In this document: positions 35,550 to 46,844 of the stretch, one piece after another
Layout of the letters: every line of letters begins with the position of its first letter
Numbering within the stretch: the stretch's first letter is position 1
Assembly: GCA_030765065.1 (NCBI GenBank)
Contig: CM060979.1
Location: 19,621,001-19,685,000, forward strand
DNA from: Deroplatys truncata
Lineage: Eukaryota > Arthropoda > Insecta > Mantodea > Mantidae
Direction of reading: 5' to 3'
Length of the DNA stretch: 64,000 bases
Translations under genes and position numbers: made by a program
Notes under the pieces: generated by a model
Seen by the model: only the letters and a program-made list of their open reading frames with translations
Told to the model about the DNA's origin: nothing
Databases searched by the model: none

Positions 35550-37140
35550 CTGTGTAAGGGTGGAGACAGGCTGTGTAACAAAAGAAATTCCACAAAAGAA
35601 AGGCCTTAGGCAAGGATGTAAGTTAAGCCCAGTTTTAATTAATTTATACATAGATGATGTCTTCCTAGAAATTGGAAGGAATAATAACTGTGCACCAGTA
35701 ATTAACAACATCCAAATCCCAGGACTTCTTTTTGCAGATGACCTAGTGGTAGGATCTATTACAGTAAGTGGTTTAAAACAATCATTACAAGCAATTGATG
35801 TATATTGTAAAGAATGGAGGTTAAAAGTAAATCAAGAGAAAACACAGATTGTGGTTTTCAAAAAGGGGGGAAAATTAAGCAAATATGAAAAGTGGAAGGG
35901 AGAGAATAAAGATTACAGGGTAGTGCGTGACTGTATCTATTTAGGAGTAAAATAGATGGAGGTAATAAATGGGAGAAACAAAAGAAGTTTGCATTGGCAA
36001 AAGGTAAAGGGACGATGGCAGCAATTAGTAGCTGCAAATATAAAGTACCTAATATAGATGTTAAATGGCTGGAAAAAGTTTATGAGATGGTTGTGGAGGC
36101 AAAAATGATGTATGGTATAGAAATATGGGGATTAGATAGAGGATGGGAAAATATAGATGTGGCGCACAGGATGTTTTGTAGAGAAATACTAGGGCTACCG
36201 AAGTCAATTGTAAGACAGGTAGCACAATTAGAGATGGGCAGGGTGACAACTAAGGGGAAGATAATGGAAAGGGCTTTGAAATTTTGGTACAGAACTTTAA
36301 ATCTAGGAAAAAGTAGTGTGTTAAGACAATGTATTGAATACCAAGAGAATAGCTTAATGAATGATGGATGGGTAAGTAAATTACGGAACATTTTGGAGAA
36401 AAACGGGTTAGGAGATATATGGAGAAGGAGAGAAAATAACCTGAAAAATTTTTGGAAAAAGGTGAGGAAAAGACTGGAAGATATAGAAATACAAATCATG
36501 TTCAGTGAGATTGTCGAAAAGAGCTCATTAGTTTATTATAAGCCAATGAAAAATACATGGGGTAGGGAAAAATATATAGACATAGTAAATAAAGAAGAGA
36601 GAGAATCTATTGCATGGGTAAGAACCAGAGCATGGAGGCTAAAAGGGCTAAGACAGGGTATTCCTCAGAACCAATGTCCGATATGTGGTGGTAATGAAGA
36701 CATTGAACACATAGTATTTAAGTGCCAAGGAACAGAAAATTGGAGAAAATAATTTTTTAATAAGAAGTGGTTGAAGGGGGATAGAAATACACTTATGATC
36801 GAAATGATATGTAAGGACGCTAGAAGCATTGGACAGTTTTTGTGTAAAGTAAAAAATAAATGGCTTTGGACAGTGGAAAGAGAAAAGTAAGAGGTAGTGT
36901 ATCTTACTTTGAGTGGAAAACTATAGTGAATATGTGATAGTTAAGTAATCAATAAATGAAAAGTGAAAAACAAGTGGAAATGGGACATGAAAAAAACAGA
37001 AAAAAAAAGAGCAAGATAATTTATTGACAAGAAACTGTAAAATGTAAATAAACTGTAGTGATTGTCTACTGAATGAGTGACCAGGGTCAAATCGCAGTAC
37101 ACAATCAAATTTGTAAAACTCTTAGCACAATAAAATACTT
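35550..37140 (+). pseudogene. LINE of family X, 3' half (RT palm to zinc motif)
   Basis: The 5' frame (35560-35955) carries GLRQGCKLSPVLINLYIDDV and the catalytic box LLFADDLVVGS, both Asp intact. After a stop at 35953 and a frame change, the second frame (35994-36752) continues with WLEKVYEMVVEAKMMYGIEI, the RT thumb region, and ends in a zinc-binding motif CPICGGNEDIEHIVFKC. In-frame similarity continues past the TAA at 36750 to about 36890. It is a 5'-truncated non-LTR element with no endonuclease. Relatives lie at 47664-48530 (plus) and 59395-61800 (minus). The end near 37140 is set by a G-run and is uncertain. Confidence 0.85.
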
Positions 37141-38130
37141 CCTGGGTGTATTTGGGGGGGGGGGGGGAATGTATGCCTGACTGAAGAGATACATGTGTTT
37201 GGTGTGCTGTCCTACAATGGAGTAAAGCTTTCCACTTCCAATTATTTAGGTGATGCCAGTTTTCATTTTCTTGCTAATCAAACCTTGCACACTTGAGATA
37301 GATCATTCTCGCTGGGCATACTTCCTCACAGTTTGATATGAAGCAAAGTATATTCATGCAAAAGCTTAATAAAAATGTTGTTACACAAACCATTATTCCT
37401 TATCTGAGAACTCAATGCAAAAGGAAACAAATGAAGCTGACACAAAAAATGACAGAGCCTGCTAAACTAGCAAAACAGCACAATGGTTTATTGAACAAAA
37501 ATGTATCATTTCATATGGCCTTATATAAAACAAAGAATTTAAATGTAATAAATTGTTATTAGACATGACTATATCAACCTTTCCAATATATTAGAACCAG
37601 GAAATTTAACATTCATATAAACTCATTAGCAGACGAGCATATTTAACGGAATATGAGCATTTTAATTTTGCACAAACATTTTGGTCCACTGTGTACACCG
37701 ATTTAACACCTGTGATTACGTCAATAGAATCAGTTTCCTCAAATTACTGACATGTAAACTAGGCACAGAAGTCTCACCATTACTAAAACACGTTATCACT
37801 GGTTTGAGATGTCCATTTTCATTAGCTAAGCACAAAAATATACATTACTGATAACATGTCATGAAATGCCAATGTATACTTCAAATTTCTTCAATGTAAG
37901 AAAGAACATGACCTACAATACTCATCAGCCTGAATGTTTGGACATATTTTTATTTATGTTTTCCTCTAATGGAGGTCAAAGTGGGACAACTAATCTTATT
38001 TTTCGTTCACTTCTATGACTATATCAATAATATTTCTGCCCCAAATTTTTTTTTAAATACTTTTACAGACAGTATGATTTAAGTAGTAATTGTACAAGCA
38101 AAAAGTTCTGTAAAGCATAATTACATTTTC
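37141..38130. other. No recognised feature
   Basis: Starts with a G-run. A 74-codon plus ORF at 37338 is lysine-rich without a motif. AT-rich otherwise. Confidence 0.45.
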
Positions 38131-38987
38131 ATTTTCTCCGCAATATATATTAAGTAGGGCAAGTATAATATTCCACTCAAAAATTCAGAGTCAAGATTTC
38201 ACCGGAATACATGCTTTGAGGTCCCCCGAATCAAAAAAAAAAAAAAAATAGAAAAAGGTCCGTGTGTGTGTGTGTGTGTGTGTGTCTGTGAACAATATAA
38301 CTCAAAAACGTATAAGTACCAAACTTGGTATTTACGTTCAATAACTTCCAAAGATTTTCAAGAAAACCTCCCCTACCCCAGACTATCCTATACATGGAAG
38401 ATTTTTTGAAAGTTTTGATTTTCTAAAAAATGGCTCTAACAAGTTTGATTAAAATACCATATATTAAAGATATTTACATTACAAATAAAACGTAAATCTT
38501 GAATTTTATGGGGATACCTACTTCATTTGGAAGAAATTATGTATAATCTTATATAACTAGTAAATGTTAAGCGATAGGTGAAAATGTACTACACAAAAAA
38601 TTTATATCTCTTTAAAACACGCAATTTATTTCAAATAGATTTTTTTGTAGTATCAGTCATTTCCAAGATATCCATTATTAACGGTTTGATTTGTTTAATA
38701 CTTTGTCATTCTTTTTAAGTTCCATTGATTTTCAGTTGTTTCTCGCAATGTCATGGAAACAGTATGGAATTTTAAGGCCAGCATATAGCATCTAGTTCTT
38801 AAACATTTGACTATCGCTGTTCCCTTTGTATTTATAATGAAATGTGTAATGTAGCTATTTCTGCAAAGGTTTATTTAGATAAAAATGAAATAGATAGAAA
38901 ATAAGCTTTAGTAAGAATAGATTGTACGCTCACTAATAAATAATAAGAGTGTAGAGAAAGTCATGTGAATATATCACATCAGATTTT
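38131..38987 (+). mobile_element. Family A element, copy A7
   Basis: It starts attttctccgcaatat and ends gtgtagagaaagtcatgtga plus tatcacatcagattttc. It carries a poly(A) run near 38234 and a long pure GT tract (about 38263-38284). The right third matches A3 better than A1, including gctgttccctttgta. Confidence 0.83.
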
Positions 38988-39215
38988 CTCTAACAATATG
39001 TTACTGCAGCTAAAAGTAGATAAAATGGTTTCAAATATACAAACATTTACCTGCAAGAGATATATTTTAAGGAAAAATTGATCATAATGATCTGTTACAA
39101 AAAATAATTTGACTGGAAAAGGGGTGGGGCAAGGCACAATTCATGTTTGTGTTAAAAAGTTGTAATTGAATGAATATTAAGCAATGTGGAAAGTAATTAT
39201 AAAACATATTACCAT

Positions 39216-39860
39216 TCAAAATAAAGAGAGTTGAAGGTTATTACACTATTTTCAAGAAATACATCACCCTGTCTCCACAGAATAACCACAATATACAGAA
39301 ACTACTATGCAACAGAACAAAAGATCCTATCCCCAATGATAAATCAGCTGGTATAAATAAAATTGGTTGTAATGACTGTAACCTGGTATACATAGGAAGA
39401 ACCAAAAGAAATCTTGAAATAAGACTTAAAGAGCATATGAGATGCATTTACCAAAAACAGCCAGATAAATCAGCAGTAGCACATCATTTCTGGTCTTCAA
39501 ACCATGATATCACTCCTAACATAAAACTCTTAAAACCAATCAACAGCAGCAATGAATTGGACATCTGGGAAAAAATACATATCGTCAAACACAGGAATCA
39601 CCTAATGAACTTCGAACTGCCGCCACCCAACAGCCTTTGGAGGTTCATCAGCCCAGCACCAGAGAACACCACTAGCCACACACCTTCCCCAGACAATGAC
39701 CAGCAAAATCAGTTGACGACATGATGATGGGAGCAAACCGTCTCCCGAAATGTGTTCAAGTAAGAACATTTTAGTGATGTAGTGTAACAACCTTCAACTC
39801 TCTTTATTTTAAATTATGACACATCACTGTTACTAGCTTCTAAATCTTCAAAATTAGTCA
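39216..39860 (+). mobile_element. Penelope-like element, truncated, with inverted ends
   Basis: Inverted copies of ataaagagagttgaaggtta / taacaaccttcaactctctt bracket a coding remnant (39218 and 39785). The remnant reads AGINKIGCNDCNLVYIGRTK, then RLKEHM and SAVAHHFWSSNHDITPNIKL: a well-preserved GIY-YIG nuclease with I-G-C / VYIGRTKR intact. It ends at the TGA at 39722. The tail after the right arm (ttatgacacatcactgtta) is shared with 46790 and 47420. The reverse transcriptase is deleted. Opposite-strand ORFs here are shadows. Confidence 0.88.
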
Positions 39861-40729
39861 ATATTACAATTCATTGGTAAAATTAAATACTGTACAAACA
39901 CAACATAGCAAAACAAAATGGCTCCTATAAAGCTGCAAAATTATATGTGAATTAGGTAAAAATTGGATGTACAGAAATAAATACTATGAAATACAGAGAT
40001 ATAATTTTCTGAAATGTCCAAATGTTTGCAACATTTAATAACTCAGGCCTTAAAGCGACACCGGAAACTTTATACAGCCCCATCTTGTCACTGCTGCACA
40101 TGTAAGGAACCTGGGCAGGGGCTGAGAGCTTTTTACAGACTTTATATATTACTGGGGGGGGGCCCTGGTCTGGATCTTTCGCCCTCTTCACTACATATGA
40201 TAGGATCAAAATTAAAAGACACTATCCCATTTAGACCTCCATCAGAGCTATTAAGTTCAATCATCATGTACTTCCACACTTCCAGATATACTAAATACAA
40301 AAGTACAAATATACTACTAATTCCTGTAGAATATTAAATAAGAATATATAAAATCGCTAAAAAAAAATTTATTCAATTCCGATAACATAAACCATAATAA
40401 ACTATGGAAAATAATAAAATATTGTATAAAACACATTAAAGATTAAGAATTAAGGAACTAAAATTGATATACAATTATTTATGTATTAGTATGGGATAAG
40501 CATATACAAATGTTTATGTCTTCTAGCTTTCTTCCATTTGTGCTGGCTGATTTTGTTTAGTAGTGGCAACAATGCTTTAGCGACACTGTGCAATGTTGTT
40601 TATACCATAGGTTAGTTAAATGCTGGCCTTCCTTCAGAGCAAATGAACTCACCTCCACATCCCTACACAGTAACTATGACAACAGAGCAACTGTGAATGA
40701 TCAGTTTCACAGTACAATTGCTATGTTTT
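39861..40729. other. No recognised feature
   Basis: Two overlapping ORFs on opposite strands (39952-40337) contain a G-run and show no recognisable motif. Not called as genes. Confidence 0.45.
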
Positions 40730-41780
40730 CAAAGCAAGAATAGAGAAGATGGTTAAAAATTGAATATGCCAGAGGTCACACAACACATCAGTGTCACCAA
40801 AGACTGCAAGAGGCTTGCAGTGCTTCTGCATTACTTTACTGAACAGTAGCAAGGTGGATAAGAGCCTTCAGAGAAGGACATAAAGCCATATGAACTGTGT
40901 CTGCATTAGTGGAGACAAATTGGAGCTTCACAATTCATTTGCATTGCCTTACCAAATGGTATCCAGATGAGTAAGAACCTTCAGAGAAGGGTGTGTAACT
41001 GTGTCAGGCATGCCTCGGCCTGGTCATCCACCAGTATGCGATAAAGACATGGACATCTACGTTAGTAGAGATGGATTAGAACTTCATAATTTACGAGTTA
41101 GCCCAAATACAGGAGTGGCATCTGTGTTTCAGATCCTGAAGGACTGGCCGAGAATGAAAAATTGCCTCAAGATAGGTTCCACATGATTCAACTTATGAAA
41201 TGGCAGCAATGGACACTTCTTGTAGTCACTAGCACAAAGGAGAGGCCTTCTTAAGCTGTATCATTGCAATTGATGAGACTTGGTTCAGATCTGAACCAAA
41301 GCTGAAATGCCAATTGAACAACAGTACGGCAGACTTCCACCAATACGAAAGCTATGGCGAATCTTGTCTACAATTGGGATGGTGTAATCTTAAAGCATAT
41401 CATTTTCCAACAGCAGCACATTAATGCACAGCGCTACTACTTGTTTTTGTAAGATGATCTGCAGAACAGCTCTAAGAAGTAAACTTATGCATAATCCACC
41501 CATCATTCTGCATGATAAAGCTTAGGTGCATACAGCAGACCTGTGTCTGATTTGTTCAGTTGCTGGGACTGGGAAGTTCTTTACTACCTCCCATACTCTG
41601 ATTTTAAGTCCCTGCAATTTCAACCTAAGCCCTAAGATGAAGAGATCACTCTGTTGGATTCGCTTCTGAACAGCTGAAGACGTTCTTCAGGTGAAAGATC
41701 ATTATTAGGCTGTGCCAACGGTATTCAATGACATCTGTGTCACTGCGAACACATGAATGGCCTGTAAAACTTAGAACTGC
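40730..41780 (+). pseudogene. Mariner transposase fossil, second lineage
   Basis: In order: RRWLKIEYARGHTTHQCHQR (N-terminal helix-turn-helix), PRPGHPPVCDKDMD (GRP linker), IAIDETWFRSEPKLKCQ (first catalytic Asp in DETW), NLVYNWDGVILKHIIFQQQH, an eroded LHDNAR-HTADL equivalent near 41510, and an eroded SPDLSPCDF region near 41600 followed by KMKRSLCWIRF. The full length of a mariner transposase is represented, with many stops. A segment of about 115 bases in the helix-turn-helix region is repeated (40827-40882 and 40942-40996). Confidence 0.8.
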
Positions 41781-43343
41781 TTATGTATGTGATGTATCTA
41801 GAAAATAAATAGTTGCCACTACTAAAAACTTAGCCGCAGCAAACTTTATGAGTTTACTTTCTTTGGTAACAATTTCCTTCATTAAAGCTTAGACTTGCTT
41901 TAACAGATTATTGCAATGAAAAGTATCACAGTATAAACAAAAAACTTGCACTCTGTTAGCACATAGAACAACTAAACACCTGAATGTAATAAAACTGATG
42001 ATGCTATATAACATGGAATGAGATGGTGCATTTAATTTACATTATGACTTTTCTATGAGTGACATTTGTTATTTTCTAGCTAAAACAAAAAGTCTTATTA
42101 GGTATTGCAAATATTACAATGTAATTGAAAACTTAAAATTATTTTCCAACTTCCTTTGACTTAAAAGAAATATTTGGCTACGCATTCTTATAGGTTTTGC
42201 TTATATTCTTTCTTGCACATGCAAACATGGATAGACAAATACACACTAAAAGAGAGAGAAAAGCAAGAAAAGGGGGAGGTGGGGGAACACCTAATTACAT
42301 TGTTCTTATAAAAACAAGATAAAATAAAATTGTACTATGCTTATCTCTCTCAAGTAGTAAACACACATATACTTTAAAACCAACTTGGATTTTGCAAAAT
42401 AACTCAAAGCCTGGCACTTTAGGTAAGTTGGGCAAGATATTTTCTCTTCTATTTAAGAGAACTTAATTCTAGTCAAATAAGCAGCACTAAAAGCATTGTA
42501 AGGGACCATTCAGAATGTAAATTAAGCATTACATAACATAAAACTTAGACATAAACTTAATGTGATATGCTGTCATTTACATTGACAAATGCAAACGTAG
42601 GCTGCAGTCAATTGCAGGAGAGCATTAAACAATTGAGCTGATATGGCAGCCTGCAAAGTGATCACTGACAAAAGAGGTTATGTACATGTACCAAAATGAA
42701 CAAGAGCTAATTCTCCTGTTAGGGACGTTAAACTCATAAAATAGCACCACCCACCAATTTGTTTTCCTGCTATTTTAACAGATATTCCACCAATTATTTC
42801 TGGCCCAAATTACACAAATTCAGTTAGCGAGTCAAAATTTGTTTTTTCAACTGCAGCGCTTATGTCAGACTCCAACTCTCAAAAATAAAGAGTTTATTTT
42901 TCCACTATCTTCATGAGCAGTAGACAACCTAAAGTATTGTTTCTAAACAAAAGATTCAGCATTATTTCTTTATTAAATATTGTGTTAACTTGTGAATTTC
43001 AGTGTCAGGTACTTATACTTTGACGGCTGAAGTACAAATATTCCATTTACTACTCAAACATTATCATAAAAGGCACAAAGCTAACCTTAAATTATAAAAA
43101 TTCTACCTTTATTAACAAACATAAGAAAATTTCATACAAAGAAGGATGACTCAGGGCTGTATCTTAGGCATATAATGCTGATGATTACCCACTACAATCT
43201 TATGAATATTTTTATGAATTTGATTACTTGTAAACTGTAAGTTATGAAACTATTTTCTGATGACATCAAACCTTTTAACATTTTCACTATTAAAATGAAA
43301 TAATTAATTAGTTTTTGTAGCTTCCAGCTAGTGCAACATTTGT
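41781..43343. other. No recognised feature; 3' flank of FAN1
   Basis: AT-rich, without repeat-family similarity or ORFs. It lies downstream of the FAN1 poly(A) signal. Confidence 0.5.
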
Positions 43344-43349
43344 TTTATT
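43344..43349 (-). terminator. FAN1: FAN1 poly(A) signal AATAAA
   Basis: The minus strand reads AATAAA about 74 bases after the stop codon at 43423. This is the first such hexamer downstream of the terminal exon. Confidence 0.65.
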
Positions 43350-43422
43350 GCTTTCTGCTTCTATAAAAATATTGTTCTATCACAGTTGTGTTTGTGTTGT
43401 ATATGTTTTCCCACAATAATTA

Positions 43423-43541
43423 CTAGTCCGTCAGGTCTATGCATATGCTTTCATTCTCTGGTTCTTTGTTGTGAAGATTACGATTGTTGTCTTCTGATGA
43501 AACCCCACTGCTTTTCCTCTTCAGTGTCTTCGAACCAGTTG
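43423..43541 (-). CDS. FAN1: FAN1 terminal coding exon (minus strand)
   Basis: A 3' splice site (tttttatcttctgcag, minus strand) precedes an open frame that completes the split codon left by the exon at 56841-56952. The joined protein runs CHVQ-T-TGSKTLKRK, a Ser/Asn-rich acidic stretch (SSEDNN, KEPENE), and ends ESICIDLTD before TAG. Human FAN1 also ends shortly after the CHV motif with a GSK-type tail, so length and position fit. The final ICIDLTD resembles a SUMO-interacting motif (inference). FAN1 is a structure-specific nuclease of interstrand-crosslink repair, acting in the nucleus. This exon is the 3' member of a tandem duplication. Confidence 0.82.
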
Positions 43542-43967
43542 CTGCAGAAGATAAAAATAAACCAGAATTAATTAAAAAATGAAATTACCAGCTCATTCTG
43601 CTTCTCATAAGATACTAAGGGCCAGCTTCACCAACAACAATAATCTTATTTAACTTAAATAAACAGAGTTAAAACAGCGTTTTGATAAAATAGCTGTTTC
43701 ACCAACCAGTAATGCATATGCTTTCATTCTCTGATTCTTTGTTGTGAAGATTATGATTGTTGTCTTCTGATGAAGTCTCACTGCTTTTCCTCTTCAGTGT
43801 CTTGGAACCAGTTGCTGCAGAATATAAAAATAAACCAGAATTAATTAGAAAATGCAATTACCAGCTCATTCTGCTTTTCATAAGATACTAAGGGCCAGCT
43901 TCACCAACAACAATGATCTTATTTAACTTAGATAAAAGGAGTTAAAATAGCTGTTTCACCAACCAGT
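43440..43967. repeat. Tandem duplication of the FAN1 last exon and flank
   Basis: The unit beginning tgcatatgctttcattctct occurs at 43440 and again at 43713, a period of 273 bases. The second copy lacks about 14 bases near 43950. Each unit contains the exon, its acceptor, an intron piece (aaccagaattaatta) and the left end of a Harbinger-like repeat (gggccagcttcaccaac). The copies differ at few positions, so the event is recent relative to most repeats here. Confidence 0.93.
43699..43814 (-). CDS. FAN1: Duplicated FAN1 last exon, alternative C-terminus
   Basis: This copy is reached first by the transcribing polymerase. It keeps a 3' splice site (tatattctgcag) and the same phase. It encodes TGSKTLKRKSSETSSEDNNH, then NLHNKESENESICI, and after the duplication breakpoint TGW and TGA. 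It therefore lacks the IDLTD end of the 3' copy. Of six exon differences from the 3' copy, five are amino-acid-changing. No AATAAA lies between its stop and the next copy, so use of this exon would require read-through to the 43344 signal. It may be an alternative terminal exon or an unused duplicate. Confidence 0.68.
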
Positions 43968-44234
43968 GTAATGGTTGCCGAGGCCTGGAAACCCGGTTAA
44001 AGCCTCACCAGCCATTTTCCACCATTTATGGATCAAAATCTAAGTTAGTGAAGCAGAAAGTAAAATTGTGCTGCAACGAGCATTGAGTTTGATTATGCAG
44101 AACGACAGATTTGAAAATTGTGATGAATATTTGCAGAGAGCGAGGCAATTATTATTTCAATGTACCCATATTATGATGTAAGATTTTGTGACATGGTTCC
44201 GTCTCTCATAACAACCTGCAGACTGCATTACATG

Positions 44235-44345
44235 CACTGCTTATGTGGTCGGTGGCCAGTATTTTGGTTTGTAGTCCTGAAATCCAGGTTCAAATTCCGG
44301 CTAGCCGGGGTGGATTTATTTTGAATTACAATTTTTCCCTACCCT
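44235..44345 (+). mobile_element. tRNA-like SINE fragment
   Basis: gtggtcggtggccagtattt followed by box-B-like ccaggttcaaattccggcta resembles a tRNA-derived SINE head. No target duplication or family copy was found in the window. Confidence 0.5.
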
Positions 44346-44465
44346 CCACAGAGTCTGGAAGTATGCATGTGTAAGTTAATATATAAGTGTTTCAAGATAG
44401 AAATAATTGAAACCTAACGTTAAATAACCTACAGTCAAGGAGGAGTTTCTCAAGTCAATGCTTGT

Positions 44466-45555
44466 GATTGAAGTAGATGATGTTTATGCAATTAATTACG
44501 TAAATTATTTTATATCTCCACCACGTATGGGAGCCAACTTGAAGAAGTGTTTGTCATTCTGCTTTACGTATATATGTTTACATAAACTTGAACATTGGTA
44601 TGTTTTGCTTCTCGTAATATATTTAACTTGAAGAAGATGGTATGCTTACGTAATTGTATTTTACGTAATATTTATTTAGTTGCATTTAAGGAGTTCCTAA
44701 AACACGCTTTGGGCGTCTGTTTGAATTTGTTGATTACGTAATAGTTACTGTTATTATGCAATATGCTGCTACGTACGAGAAGCTGATTTCAAGATGTGTT
44801 TTTGTTATTACACTCCAAGTTTTACACTATAACTTTGTTATTAAAACTGTTTCTATATATTATTTATGTTTGAATTTGCCTCGGCTGCATCAGTCTTATT
44901 TTAGAAACATATTTCGCTTATTCAGGGTGCGGTGTAACAAGAATGTATACATCACAGAATTTAACTTTTTTTAAATTCACTTCTTTTATTAATTCTTGCA
45001 CATTTTTATAAAGCACTACACTTTTTAAGAACTGTGAGAATCTTCAATACTTTCACTTAACGCACATACATATTTTACGATTCACTCGTACAGAACACAT
45101 CTTACATGTACTCACTACCAAGGCTTGCCAGCAACTGAACAACCTTAAACGGTTAAACCTGTATGCTTCAGTATTTCAAGTCTCTGATTGGCTAATTCTA
45201 GTCCAATAGAATATCTGCATTTTACTTAAACTTTTTCCTTGCTATTGATTGGCTAATTTTAAACTGTAACTGAATTTACCTTATCTTTGATATAATCATG
45301 ACTGGTAACTTTTCAAACACTTTAACTCATTATTGCTACAAGGTTACCTCATTGTTAGCAACTTAAAACTTATTATTCTCACAGCTCTTGCATTATTAAA
45401 GTATATAATGTATTCACATAACATTATAAAACATGTTTACAATAAAAATAAGCATTTGCAATGACTGTTACATACAATTTCAAGGTGGGCTGTTATTGAA
45501 TTTACTTTTATATAAAATACAATTGAAATTATTCAGGTATTAAAATACTGCCTCA
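44466..45555 (-). repeat. LTR-like repeat L, copy 2
   Basis: Contains all family landmarks: gagccaacttgaagaag subrepeats, gcctcggctgcatcagt, two gattggcta motifs with tccaatag between, and aatactgcctca at the end. AATAAA is present on the minus strand (cttcttttattaattc on plus). Inserted inside the Harbinger-like element, within the FAN1 intron. Confidence 0.78.
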
Positions 45556-46278
45556 TGATATAATTAAAAATTATAGGGAGTTCTACAGGTAAAACTTTAA
45601 AAAATTGTACTCTATTTTGTAACAAAAAGAGCAAGAGTTAAAATTCTTAGTCAACATGTAAACAGTTAAGGAATAGAAATTTTACTAATAAAGTAAAGAT
45701 TTGTGCAGTGCAGAACCTAGCCTCTATTTCTCTACTGCATCGTGTACTGTCACTCCCAGTACACGTTCACTGCTTTTTACAGACCACAAATGTTCGTGTA
45801 TTGTTTCATTCTCAACACATTTTATGGCAAAATAAAATGTAAGCGAACTTTCAGTTTCCTTCTCCTCTCTTACTTTCCACAGCCTACATGTTTATATCAC
45901 TGTCCTCTGAAACATCCTGTGTGAACGTGGTATTAACTGCATCAATTATTTCACATGTGATAGGCTAATTTCAGGCCCAAAGAAACCATTTTATTCATGT
46001 GAGTACAGAGTAGCTTGCAAACTGCAGAGCTTCAAAAGCAGAGCATTTTGCCTGTTTTTCAATCAAACGCAATTTTGATTTTCAACATGCACAGGAATAA
46101 ACAGCAAGCCGAAGCAGCGGACAGCATTTCTTGCTAGTTATGTATGAGAAATTGCTGGCTCGTATAATCCGCATAAACCAAAGCTATGATTTTTTTACTT
46201 GGGTTCGCAAACTCATGGTGAAACGTGCTTCTATGTTTCAGTGATAAAGACAAAATTATCGCTGTTGGTGAAACTGAC

Positions 46279-46637
46279 TCTAAAAAGCAACAAATGTAAA
46301 TCATATATAAACTGCTATATTAAATACTATGAATTATGAGTAGAGTTGACAGGGTTCTACACATTTTGCTATTAAACTGTAGGTGCTTTTAGGAAGACAG
46401 TATATTTTTGGTACTAAAACAGTTAATTTTGGTACCTAAAACAATCTCTAAAATGTTTCCACTATAAAAGTTAAAATAAGTATTGCAAATGTATGAAGAA
46501 TTATGATTTAGAAGCTAATAACAGTGAAAGAGCATTTAAGGGATTTATATGAACTTGATTTTATAATATTAACTTCACTTACTTGTTTGATGATTAACAC
46601 ATGTTTCAAGGCCAATAGTTCAAGTTCATATAAATTT
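46279..46637. other. FAN1 intron, no feature seen
   Basis: AT-rich intronic sequence between the Harbinger-like end and Penelope pieces. Confidence 0.5.
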
Positions 46638-46842
46638 AAAAAAGAGAGAGTTGAAGGTTGTTACACTACATCACTAAAATGTTCTTACTTGAATGCATTT
46701 CGGGAGAACGGTTTGCTGCCATCGTCAGCATGTTTTCATATTGATTTTAGTGATGGAGTGTAACAACCTTCAACTCTCTCTATTTTAAATTATGACATAT
46801 CACTGTTACTAGCTTCTCAATCTTCAAAATTAATTAATAATT
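46638..46842. repeat. Penelope end as an inverted repeat
   Basis: The left arm gagttgaaggttgttacact and its inverse agtgtaacaaccttcaactc (46757-46776) enclose about 100 bases including cagcatgttttcatattg. The sequence outside the right arm (ttatgacatatcactgttac) matches the tail of the Penelope copies at 39811 and 47416. Confidence 0.8.
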
Positions 46843-46844
46843 TG

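Larger units (their letters stand above)
43906..46278. mobile_element. Harbinger-like non-autonomous element (with insertions)
   Basis: The left end gggccagcttcaccaacaa and the right end gttggtgaaactgactc are imperfect inverted repeats. Each is flanked by TAA, the 3-bp duplication typical of PIF/Harbinger. The span includes the SINE-like piece at 44235 and repeat L copy 2. No transposase was recognised. A duplicate of the left end alone sits at 43619-43710 as part of the FAN1 exon duplication. Confidence 0.6.

Noticed and set aside
36080..36499. 139-codon minus ORF
   Set aside because: Antisense shadow of the family X LINE coding sequence.
35560..36752. Two adjacent ORFs as a domesticated host gene
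   Set aside because: They are collinear with LINE fragments at 47664 and 59396, with the usual RT and zinc motifs and a frame break; a 5'-truncated LINE is sufficient.
39952..40337. Opposite-strand ORFs of 85 and 107 codons
   Set aside because: Neither has a recognisable motif, both cross a G-run, and they overlap each other completely.
44235..44345. Functional tRNA gene
   Set aside because: Box-B-like sequence is present, but no complete cloverleaf with acceptor pairing was found; a SINE head explains it better.
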